DNA of 64,000 nucleotides, taken from assembly GCF_002994745.2 (NCBI RefSeq), contig NC_037088.1, positions 3,105,001 through 3,169,000 of the forward strand, written 5' to 3'. The position numbers and the translations under genes are program-made. This DNA is from Rosa chinensis (lineage: Eukaryota > Streptophyta > Magnoliopsida > Rosales > Rosaceae). Positions 47,700 to 57,429 of the stretch are shown here, piece after piece; position 1 is the first letter of the stretch; each line of letters begins with the position of its first letter. The notes under the pieces are model-generated. The model was not told the origin of the DNA, did not search any database, and was given only the letters and a program-made list of their open reading frames with translations.

Positions 47700-48290
47700 C
47701 ATTGGGGACGTTTACCTTTCAGGAGAGAATCAGCTTTGGAGCTGGACAGATGCGATGGGGTTCTTCGTCATCTATGCTAGGCACCGACTCGATCTCTTAA
47801 ACCGTTCATGAGGTTGAAGGAGCTTGAGCTTCGGGTTCTTCTGCTCATATAAAGAGAGGTCACCTTGGATAATGTGATTTGTGAAGAATCCCAAATTAAA
47901 AGTGAAGAACCCAAAAATCTTCAGTTAATCAAAACCTGAAATCAAAAGTGTGATTTGTAATTTGTGAAGAATCCGAATCAAAAGTGAGTGTCATGCATAT
48001 ATAGTGAGGGCGAGAGGACGAGAAACCATAAACCCCCAAATTTTAGAGCTTACCAGATTCGAGAGGAAGAGAAATAACCAGATTCGAAGAAGAATCTCAG
48101 ATTTAGGGCTTCGGAGTCAGGGATTGGTACCAGAAAGTCAAGGCTTCGGAGGTGGTGGATTTAGAGTTTAAGGCTTCAAAGTGGGCATCGCTGTGGAGTG
48201 AGTCGGGGGTCGGATAGCTGTGGAGTTGTGAAAAGAGAGAGTCAGGCTTTTTTTCTTTTCTTCAAGTGTTCTAATTTGATCTAAATGGAC
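47700..48290 (-). other. Leader-like sequence on the minus strand of the CACTA element
   Basis: Read on the minus strand, the segment has UTR-like purine/pyrimidine structure and a donor-like 'aaaggtaaac' at about 47715. It may be the 5' exon region of a captured or element gene. No domain seen. Confidence 0.3.
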
Positions 48291-48359
48291 ACATGGCCAG
48301 ACAAGCCATTAGTTGATGCATATATGCATGTATAAGGCATCAAACCACGTTTTCCATAT

Positions 48360-48847
48360 ACATGTTGTCTGATTCCGCACACATTAAATTTGAGTTGTGG
48401 CAGCGAGGAGGGAAAGTTCCCGCTATGTGTAAGTAAAGTTCAGTTTGGGAGCGAAGGAATGAGTGGCGTATGGAGACGCATCGAAACCTCTAATATATTT
48501 TCCTTGATCATACAACACAAAAACAAAAACTATTGTGTGACAATTTGCAAACTTCACTCATACAATAGATATAACTATTCTGTTGTACAGTGAAGTACCA
48601 ATTTGGAGCCAAATTTGGGGTCGATCTAGGAGGGAAATCTGCCGCTGTTTTTTTTTTTTCATTCACACAACGAACTATTCTTGTAACTGTTGTGCAATGA
48701 TCTACTAGCTAAAAAGTTCAGAATTTTAACGACCTTATACAACACAAGTTTTGTAAACATGTTGTGTGATTCAATTTTCTTCATCACACAACACTTTTTT
48801 TTTTCGTTGTGCAAAAAGTGTTGTGTGTTTAAGTTATTGGTGTAGTG
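48360..48847. repeat. Right subterminal repeat region of the CACTA element
   Basis: Alternating 'gttgtgtga' and 'cacacaacg' motifs lie between about 48364 and 48830, and the element ends TTGGTGTAGTG. Confidence 0.75.
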
Positions 48848-49480
48848 GTTGTTCTGTATTCCATTGATAATAGAGGCCTCTATTTATAGAGGATTACAAG
48901 CACAATACCATTAAGTACAAGGAATCCTATTATAATACAAATTAAGATATCTAGAAGATTCTACCTCTATTCCAATTAGGATACATAAACTTGTTTGGAC
49001 TAGGCACACTAAATTATGATTTCCCTCCACACTCACCCTTATGTCGTCCGAACATGTCATTGATGGTGCTCCTCACGTTACCTCATTAAAAACCTTGCCA
49101 AGTAACAAAAATCCAGTAGGACAAAAATAACCTTGGTCGAAAGGGAAAAAGAGTACAACACACTCTTCATATTACAAGATCAAAACATGTAGATATCAAG
49201 CTTCCCCCTGACGTCAACGTCCTCCCCTTGATGGTGGTGATCATGGGAGTTGGGATAATTTCCATAGACTAATACTTTTTACATGTGTCTCGAATGGAGA
49301 TTTAGGCAATGACTTAGTGAATAAGTCTGCCACATTGTGCTTAGATCGAACTTGGTTCACCTTGATCTTGATGAGAGTTTGTTGTTGCTGATTATAGAAG
49401 AATTTAGGCGATATATGCTTGGTGTTGTCACCCTTGATATAACCTTGCTTCGTTTGCTCAATGCAAGTAGCATTATCCTG

Positions 49481-52400
49481 AGGGCAAATTACATATAAGA
49501 CCATTATGTTTTTCTAACCTTAGGGCTACCAAATATTTTTTTCCCTCATAAGGCCACTAGATTAAAAATTATGTTAAATTTTAGATATAAAAAACTAACA
49601 TATTTATGTAAATGCCACTAGAGTAAAAAGTCAACAATCATTCTCTCTCTCCTCTTCGGCGATGTCTCAGGCCAACTCCGACGAGGTCTCTCCCGACCAC
49701 AAAAGCTACTCAGGTGATATTTCCGACGATGTCACAAAAACTACTGTTACCAGCAACAAAAGATATTGTCATAAAAAAAGCTATGCTTCATAAAACCAAA
49801 AGTTATTATCCTTACCAACAAAAGCTACTATCACCATCACCAAAAACAACTCTTACAAGTAACAAAAGCTACTTTCACCATCTCCAAAAAATACTCTTAT
49901 CCACGCCAAAAGCAATAAGCCAATAATCAAGCAGAACAAAAAACTACTACCAAACAGAACAAAATCTACTCCTAGAGACTGAGAAAGCTATTCTCATAGA
50001 CTAGCAAAACTATGGAAATGTAAATGATACAAGCAAAATACAAATGTTATTGCAATTGAGAAAAGAAAATATATTCAATGAGACAAAAAGTATGCAGGAT
50101 TCAGCTATGATATAACTATGTAAAAAACTACTTTTATAGTTGTAAAAAGCCACTACCACAGTTGTGAAAATCTATTACAATAGTTGTATAAAGCTAATGT
50201 CCTCTTTCAGATGGCCACTATTGATGTTTAATTTCTTGTTGTCAAGCTCTACCACACTACACTAACCATAGGCATTATTTTGCCACCTTCAGCACCAGAC
50301 TTCATTTCAATATTTTTTTTTCAACATTTTTTGGTTGGTCGGATAATCTCTTGGTGAATAGGGGCTTCACTACCCAAATTCACATGATTTTTGGAATCTA
50401 ATACTGCAAATGCAAATGGGAAGAATTTTGTAAGAACAAAAATACAACAAAACAAGCAATCTTTATCAACTAGATAATCAGAAACAAGCAATCTAAAAGC
50501 TACTAATATAGATACAGAAAGCTACTATAACATATGTAGAAAGCTACTAGACCAGTAATAAAGAGGAACTGACAAAACGAATGATTATCCATGTTAATAG
50601 TGTAATACAAATCTCAAACAAGAAATGCCAGAGATAAGAAATCACAGCAAAAAGAAAACTGAATTTCATACAAAATCATGATTTTCTAATTTAATAAGCT
50701 ATTGACAAAAGACAACTTGGGTCAATCAAAATGCAAACATAAAAGCTACTGACATCAGCTTTTAAAAGACACTAACATAGGTATAAAAAGCTACTATCAC
50801 TGTGTTGTAAACCCATTAAAACAGTTATAGAAAGCTACTGATTTGTAATCAATCAAAATGTAAACTGAAAAGCAACTTATATCAGCTTAAAAGAAATTAC
50901 TAACATTGTCATATAAAGCTACCACCACTGTGTTGAAAAGCAACTATAGCAGTTATAGAGAGATAATTTTGTTCACCACGTGAATCCTCATTGAAGGCTT
51001 TTTGCCACCAAAAACAGAGAGCGAGCAATTCTTATCAAGCACACTTGAGTCATCTCACTCGACATCAATACTTCGACCACTTTATCTTAAAGTGCCAAAA
51101 TACATCAACAACACTATCAAATGATGAAACGTGTATTTTATATTTTCTAATTTTGTCCCACACATTAAACATGCCATATAAGTGAAAACTGAAAGCCACT
51201 GTACTTATGTTTAAAAGGAAGCGTCACTATTACCTACCTATTTTTCTCTGTCTATTCAGTTCATTTCTATATTATCTAATTAAGAACCAAGTAATTGCAA
51301 AAGCTCATAGTTGTTAATGTACACAAACAAACCTACACATTTTTTTCTAGGTTTTTCAAGCTGACCCACCATAGTTCAAATTAGGAACTCTAGGTATCTA
51401 GTGCATTATGTCCCAAAATCAAACTCACCACGAACCATTACTGGAAGACAAAGTTAATCACCTATTTCCAGAATAAAGCTCAAGTTTTAAGGAAGCATAT
51501 GTAGTTCTTTACACCAAGGGTAAGTCTTTTAGGACTAGGCAAGATTCTTAAACAAATTTGATCTGCACACTTGACTCAATTTCACTATAATAATGTTCCC
51601 TATGGCAAGGAAAAGAAAGTTAAGACACTTTCACAATCACAAACCAAACCAAAATATGTCCACATTTCACAACCCCCTTAGCTGATCAGAGAGAATTGAA
51701 AGATAAAATATCAAGATAGTGGTGTACCATAATGAACAGACCAGTGATAGGAGATTTTCTGCGGGTCAAGAGATCCATGAGCAAAGGATTACGACCAAGA
51801 AAGGCTTCTCCGTCAGACCTCTCCCCGTACACCCAACTATTTTACTCAGATTTAACAATGCCATAAAACAAAGCTTCAGCTATACGAGACAAGTAAGCAA
51901 CCAACAAGAATTATATAAAAGAGGATAGATAGATTAACACCCTAGCTCAATCTAAACAATGACATAAGCCCATAACAGAAAATTCACGATCCCTAGAACT
52001 ATGCTCCTATAGAAGCTACTGATTTGAATGAAAATTAGGCTTTGATCAGGACTATCACAACAAAATTCACAATTCCAAGAAAAAATATGATCGAAACAAC
52101 AATTGAGATAACGATTACCTTCATGAGAATCAGGAGGCTTAAAAGAAGACCAAGCTGAGTGAGGGAGGCTCAGGCTGGAAGGAGTCGACACCAAACTGAG
52201 CCCTAGACGACGTCATCGATGCTTGGGTTGCCTCACCTCAACTCGCCATGTACCTTCATCAACACCGCGATCCTTCTCTCACCCATTCAATCACAATCAT
52301 CAAACAGGAATCAGACGACCGCCGACGAGCTGCCTGTTGCTCTCTCGTTTTCATTCGATATATTTTTTTTTGATCAGTTTCATTTTCTGAAAATCGAAGA

Positions 52401-52603
52401 TGATGACGGTGGTGCAAGGTCCAATAGCGCTGTGCTACTGGTCGCGGGAATCAGAGGCCTGATGAAATTGAATTTCTTAGGTAGAAGGGTAAAATTGTCA
52501 GAGAGGAAATATTCTGTGGATGCAAGTGACGTTATGTGTACAAAAAAATTAGATGACCTTATGACTAATTAAAGTTTTAGAATGATACTTATGGGTATTT
52601 TCT
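49481..52603. mobile_element. TIR (probably Mutator-like) element, 3.1 kb, inserted in Copia RNase H
   Basis: A 9-bp target duplication ATTATCCT(G/T) lies at 49472-49480 and 52604-52612. The Copia RNase H frame resumes exactly across it (Y-K-D-N then A-T-C). The ends AGGGCAAATTACATATAAG and, inverted, AGAAAATACCCATAAGTATC are similar but degenerate over about 80 bp, both containing a CATAAGG block. I recognise no transposase. The interior holds the AGCTACT-motif array and, near 52150-52560, coding-like but unassigned sequence. Confidence 0.75.
49690..50990 (+). repeat. Dispersed degenerate array of an AAAGCTACT motif
   Basis: 'aaagctact' or near variants recur roughly every 20-30 bp in clusters (for example 49815, 49865, 50497, 50519, 50541, 50742, 50786, 50832), often followed by 'atcac' or 'acagttat'. 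I count about ten exact AAGCTACT and many one-mismatch copies (AAAAACTACT, AAAGCAACT, AAAGCCACT). No continuous tandem unit. Confidence 0.65.
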
Positions 52604-52870
52604 ATTATCCTTATAAATTCTTGTAGGTTCATCTGTGGTAAACTTCAAACCACAAGTACTTCGAATATACCCAATTATGAATCTAAACCATATATATTCA
52701 CGAATAATTTAGTGAATAGCTATAATCTCTCCATGATTCAAAGAAGTAGCGACAAGGGTCTGTTTAATAGACCTTCAAAATATCGCTGTGTTTCTCATGA
52801 TAAAGACATAATCATTTTGAGAACTACCTTTAATTATACGGGTAAAAGAGAACCCGACATCAGCAAAACA

Positions 52871-54078
52871 ATGGAACTGACGGTGGAGAAAAGGATGGAA
52901 TTTGCTACTGCTTTTATTGGTTTTGCTGATGGTCGTTTTTCAAATGGTGCATTCAAGTTTGAAGGAATTTGAACTCCATTAATTATGCCTTCCATTGCTC
53001 AAAATCTGTTTAGACCAAAGGAAGTAAGTAAGGTGCCCAAGCTAGTGGTATTTCGAGGCATTGACACGAGGTCAACTACTAGTAAAGATAGTGCGCTAGC
53101 ATTGGTACCAGTGAAGGAAGTACAACAGACAAAGAGGCGAAGGCCAACCTCTCCATTCTCTTCCCCAAAAAAAATTGAAATTCAGGTTAACAGATCTGCT
53201 TGATGGAAAGAGTGCAAAATGTGCCCCAATGGAGAAAGTTAAAGTGACTGAATTTTCTTCTAAATTCATAGCCAAGTCGTTAAGGCTTTTGGAGACACAA
53301 GGAGGTCTGATGGTACTAAAACATGTGATGAATGTGGAGAACACAGATGTGGACGTCTTTTAGGGTCGGAAAATAGAAATCCTCCAAAATCTATGAAAGT
53401 AGCCGCTGAAGAGGTACTGAGCTTGCCATACCCAACAAAACCTCTAAGTCCTAGCTTGAGGGGTAGGGAAATTTAGTCTTTTTTGTTTTGTTTTTTTTTT
53501 TTTTCTCTCTCTGTTGTTAAACTATGCCTAGTACTATGTCTTAGTGTTATCATAGTTTGTTGGCTTGCCTTTTAATAAGTGAGCACTGGATGTCTAATGA
53601 GTGATATATTCCTATGTATCATCGTAGTACCACCATAACTTCTTATATTTCTAGTCAATGGCAGCGAAAGAGTATATAATGGTCATTCTGGCTTGAATTA
53701 TTTGAGAGATCATTTTGATTTGATTCAAAAATAAAAATCAAGTTTGGATTTTTTAGGATATATTAAAAATTTTAAAAATTTAATTGTCTGGTCGTCTTAG
53801 TCACATAGGAGTAGGACCTCCTCTGCATAAATTAGTGTCAAGTAAACAAATGTTGCATCAAAATACAAAGTTTTTATGAGTTCGTCTACTGTACATCAAT
53901 GTGTCGATACATTAAGTACACTAATTCGATACAGAGATGGACTAGACGGGTAGACTAATTTGATATCAAGTCAAGCTAGTCTACTTATGCATGAAATCAA
54001 TTTACATATGTATCAATTCTATGTTCGTTGTATTAGAATTTTCCAACTTTTATAGGTTTTTTTTTTGGATAATTTTTA
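52871..54078. other. Unassigned; coding-like patch on the + strand
   Basis: Between 52985 and 53470 the + strand has fairly long frames with ordinary composition (VPKLVVFRGIDTRSTTSK; then TCDECGEHRCGRLLGSE in another frame), interrupted by stops. I recognise no family. 53470-54078 shows nothing beyond T-runs. Confidence 0.35.
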
Positions 54079-54213
54079 GGGACAATGATAAAATAGGTCA
54101 TTTTAACGTGCCTTATTATAATTCAGGGACCACAAATGTCCCCATGATAATTAAGGTCACCTATTAACAACCTACCACTGGAGTTAAAATTAATTACCAA
54201 AGTTGCCACTGAC

Positions 54214-54214
<1 letters not shown>

Positions 54215-54282
<68 letters not shown>

Positions 54283-55155
54283 CCCCTCCCTCTCTCTCTC
54301 TCTCTCTCCTCTCTCCCCCCTCTCTCTCCCTCCCTCCCTCCCGCCCGTTGCCCATGCCCGTCTGAACCCTGATCTATTCGGGTCTCTCACCCCCCTCTCT
54401 CTCTCTCCCACTCACTCTCTCCCTCCCACTCACTCTCTCTCTCTCCCTCCCTCCCTCCCTCCTTCCCTCCCTCTCTCTCTCTCCCTCCCTCCCTCCCTCC
54501 CTCCTGCCCGTTGCCCATGCCCGTCTGAACCCTGATCTATTCGGGTCTCTCACCCCCCTCTCTATCTCTCTCGCTCCCTCCCTCTCTCCCCTCTCTCTCT
54601 CTCTCCCTCCCTCCCTATCTCTCTCTCTCTCCCTCCCTCCCACTCACTCTCTCTCTCTCCCTCCCTCCCTCCCTCCTGCCCGTTGCCCATGCCCGTCTGA
54701 ACCCTGATCTATTCGGGTCTCTCACCCCCTCTCTATCTCTCTCGCTCCCTCCCTCTCTCCCCTCTCTCTCTCTCTCCCTCCCTCCCTATCTCTCTCTCTC
54801 TCCCTCCCTCCCACTCACTCTCTCTCTCTCTCTCCCTCCCTCCCCCCTCCCCCTCCCTCCCTCTCTCTCTCTCTCTCTCTCCCTCCCTCCCGCCCGCCCG
54901 TTGCCCATGCCCGTCTGAACCCTGATCTATTCGGGTCTCCTATCTCCCTCTCTCTCCCTCCCTCCCTCCCTCCCTCCTTCCCTCCCTCTCTCTCTCTCTC
55001 CCTCCCTCCCTCCCTCCCTCCCGTTGCCCATGCCCGTCTGAACCCTGATCTATTCGGGTCTCTCACCCCCTCTCTATCTCTCTCGCTCCCTCCCTCTCTC
55101 CCCTCTCTCTCTCTCTCCCTCCCTCCCTATCTCTCTCTCTCTCCCTCCCTCCCAC

Positions 55156-55195
<40 letters not shown>
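54215..55195. repeat. Huge CT-rich array with five copies of a 39-bp core
   Basis: Nearly 1 kb of CT/CCCT repeats is interrupted at 54348, 54511, 54683, 54901 and 55024 by a nearly identical core starting TTGCCCATGCCCGTCTGAAC and ending TCTATTCGGGTCTC. Spacing is irregular (163, 172, 218, 123 bp). It is a compound mini/microsatellite. All open frames here are artefacts. Confidence 0.9.
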
Positions 55196-55196
<1 letters not shown>

Positions 55197-56285
55197 GGCG
55201 GTAGCGTGAGCGTGGCTCATTATAGCTAATTATGCTTGCAAATGCTCATGTAAGTACAATACTTTTCATACAAAATATTCAATTCCTTGTAGTTGGATTA
55301 TGTTAAACCACTGCAAAAGTTGAATTAAAAAAAAATTAAGAACAAAGACACAACAGAGCTCATATAGTTCTAGCACAATATGATAAGAACATAGGTATAG
55401 AGTTCCATTACAAGTTGAACACTTAGATTGAGTAGCAACATCTACAATGTATAGTTCATCATCTTCGCATAAAAAAACATGTACAGTTACCACTCGAATA
55501 TTTGAAGCTTGCAGGACGAACATATGATCTCAGATTGATTATTTTTTCTTTTGTGATGACTTTGAGATACCATCACTTCCTACACTTTTGTAAAGATCAT
55601 TTCCAACTGAACATTTTCTATAAATATAAAATGCCAAATGAAATTTTTTACCTACTAGGGGAAGGTCACTGTGACTTCATGAGAAGGAACTCATGTACTA
55701 CAACCAAAAGACATGTACCACAATCTTTAGAAGGAACTCAGTTCCTCTATAGGTCTTTTTTTAACATTCTCACTACCTAAATTTTGTAAACAAGTTAAAC
55801 ACTATCATTTATACCAAAAGAAAATAACCTACAGAAATGCCAGGCGTTTCCAAAGACATTTTTAATACAAATCCATGAAGTACTTTAAAACTACGAAAAT
55901 CTTAGTAAGCATACATATCATTGCTAAGATCAGACTTTTGGAAGTACCCAATCTCTTCCTTGTATTGCAAAACTACAGGTCAAAAGTACAGAAAAATTAT
56001 GAATATTTAAGACCCTCTTAAATACTCTCCATATTTGTGTCCAGAAACCAGAAAGGAGGTTTGTTCATTAGAAACTATGGGGTAGACTCGCCAAACACCG
56101 AGGACATCAGATCCACAAAAGTGTTTGAGATGCAAGATTTGTGTCATAGATTTCAACACTTGTATCCATTTAACTCCAATTTGTCAGCACTGAATTTAAA
56201 CCAACATGAAACCGATAATGATCTACATGGAAGAAAGACGAAAATATCTAAGAAACTCATCCACACAATAGAGCAAGTTAATTAC
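55196..56285. other. Element A interior without recognised gene
   Basis: AT-rich. An exon-like minus-strand stretch near 55900-55960 (acceptor-like TGTAG, then EEIGYFQKSDLSNDMYAY) is unassigned. Confidence 0.35.
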
Positions 56286-56362
56286 CATTTTGAAGCAACA
56301 TTCACGATCAGAAGAACCTTGCCGCTGTTCTCACTTAGCTTTACATCATTTCCATGAATATC
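56286..56362 (-). pseudogene. Captured exon of a glutathione peroxidase gene
   Basis: On the minus strand a 77-nt exon lies between GATTGCAG (acceptor) and GTAATT (donor). It encodes DIHGNDVKLSENSGKVLLIV then NVASK, and ends with the first two bases TG of a Cys codon. This is the conserved N-terminal block of plant glutathione peroxidases (thioredoxin-dependent peroxide reductases), and the intron falls inside the catalytic Cys codon. I searched by eye for the remaining exons (motifs such as C-N-Q-F-G and W-N-F-x-K-F) and found none, so it is a single captured exon. Confidence 0.75.
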
Positions 56363-56416
56363 CTGCAATCAAATGCATCAGTATAAAAATTAATTCAGTT
56401 CACATCACAAACTCAC

Positions 56417-57081
56417 TTTGCCGACATATCAGAGTCCGAACAGTTCCCGTTCCGATGGTCGCCACACAGCCTCGAACACGGCTTGCAGTTTTTGTAGGGT
56501 CCCGAGGCCTTGAATGCCATATCCTTGACCTTGATGCAATCTTTGGCCTCCACTCCAGCATTTGCTCCCAAATCCATGAAAACGAACACAAAATATCAAC
56601 AATTAGCATCGAAACAAAAGAAACAGCAATAGTAACAAAATTAACCAGTGGAACGCATAAAAATGGTTCAAGAAATTAAAGGAAAAATATGTCTGAAATT
56701 GAAAATTGAGAGGACTCACCGACACTAGAAAAGTCGACGCGGCGTTCGGGTTTGGGTTTTGGGAGTGGGAAATGAGAACGAAATTCGCAATAAGGAAGAA
56801 GAAGCTGTAGGCACAGATCAAGTCTCCAGCACCGAATCTCAGCCGTAGCTCCGACCGTCTTCATGATTGTCGTCACCTTCCATTTCGTCTCTAGGTAGCT
56901 TTCCAGTCGCAGATGGAGGTCCAGTGGTCACTGGCGACTCAGCTCCAGCCGGATAAAGATCGGTGCAAAACGACATCGACTTCAGAGACAACGGGTGGGT
57001 CGATGGAGAGGCGGAGAGTGCTGGAGGGGAGTAGCGTAGGGAGAGAGAGAGAGAACTGATCTGGTTTTGAAATTGAAACAC
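56417..57081 (-). pseudogene. Further unrecognised captured exons upstream of the peroxidase exon
   Basis: The minus strand has an ATG-led stretch at about 56596-56417 (MDLGANAGVEAKDCIKVKDM, then CKPCSRLCGDHRNGNCSD). It ends at a donor GTGAGT, upstream of and in the same orientation as the peroxidase exon. Another coding-like stretch lies at about 57081-56720, also ending at a donor (GTGAGT near 56717). I assign no family. They may come from another gene than the peroxidase exon, giving a chimeric transcript. Confidence 0.35.
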
Positions 57082-57229
57082 AAATCGGGTATACTAATAC
57101 TACGGGTAAAATGGGAAACGAAAATATGACAAACTGACCTTTTTTAACATCACTTCATTATTAATAAGGACTAAATTAATATTGCTAACAATTTATAATG
57201 GACCTTTTTATCAAGTAAGAAACTAGGTG

Positions 57230-57356
57230 TCGGTGAGCTGTGACCTGTTGGTAAATTATAATTCCAACATTGTAAAGGTCATGGGTTCGATTCTCATCGA
57301 CATATGTAAGGGTGGGGTGGGCTAAGGGTTTTTTTTTTTTTTAAAAAAAAAAAAAG
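57230..57356 (+). mobile_element. tRNA-derived SINE (127 bp) with 15-bp TSD
   Basis: It contains an A-box-like 'gtgagctgtgacctgttgg' and a B-box GGTTCGATTC (near 57292), and ends in a T/A homopolymer tail. Perfect 15-bp direct repeats GTAAGAAACTAGGTG lie at 57215-57229 and 57357-57371. It sits in the right arm of element A. Confidence 0.88.
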
Positions 57357-57429
57357 GTAAGAAACTAGGTGACATTTTTATCATTTCACATTCTAATGTG
57401 ACCTTTTCCATCATTTCCCTTAATTTTTG

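Larger units (their letters stand above)
41269..48847. mobile_element. CACTA (En/Spm) element, non-autonomous, 7.6 kb, carrying host exons
   Basis: It starts CACTACACCAA (41269) and ends with the inverse TTGGTGTAGTG (48847). The left 470 bp hold about a dozen subterminal copies of AGACAAC in both orientations. The right 480 bp hold a related set (CACAAC and GTTGTG), as expected of CACTA subterminal repeats. No transposase domain is recognisable. The flanking triplets do not give a clean duplication: GTT follows at the right, and GTTAA precedes at the left, so two bases are extra or mutated. It is inserted in the LTR of Copia element 3. It contains at least two recognisable captured exons and one unrecognised spliced unit. 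Confidence 0.85.
48848..52870 (-). mobile_element. Minus-strand Copia element 3 remnant (3' LTR and RNase H), split by two other elements
   Basis: The LTR part lies at about 48850-49012, interrupted at its left by the CACTA element. The 3' non-coding part at 49013-49240 corresponds to 13431-13560 of Copia element 1 ('cttggcaa', 'tcgaccaag' on the minus strand). The RNase H end at 49241-49480 (GDNTKHISPKFF, NVADLFTKSLPKSPFE) continues across the inserted element at 52604-52870 (TTDEPTRIYKDN, LVATSLNHGEIIAIH, FADVGFSF). Stops occur, for example TGA where Trp is usual near 52775. Upstream domains are not visible beyond about 52870. Confidence 0.85.
54079..57420. mobile_element. Mutator-like element A (3.3 kb) carrying host exons, a CT satellite and a SINE
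   Basis: The left end GGGACAATGATAAAATAGGTCA and the right end, inverted, AGGGAAATGATGGAAAAGGTCA are related TIRs. The 9-bp TAATTTTTA at 54070-54078 is matched on the right at 57421-57428 and again at 59138-59146, after element B. The 9-bp duplication and the gene fragments fit a Pack-MULE. No transposase seen. Confidence 0.7.

Noticed and set aside
52712..52972. Plus-strand frame of 86 codons containing FADGRFSNG, briefly considered as a lipase fragment
   Set aside because: It largely overlaps the minus-strand Copia RNase H continuation, and the motif context does not fit GDSL lipases.
54190..55066. Several long Ser-Leu-Pro or Arg-Glu-Gly-rich open frames
   Set aside because: They come from the CT-rich satellite. 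Composition and repeats explain them entirely.
57280..57310. Possible tRNA gene because of a GGTTCGATTC box
   Set aside because: There is no cloverleaf or acceptor stem. The 15-bp duplications and homopolymer tail show it is a SINE.
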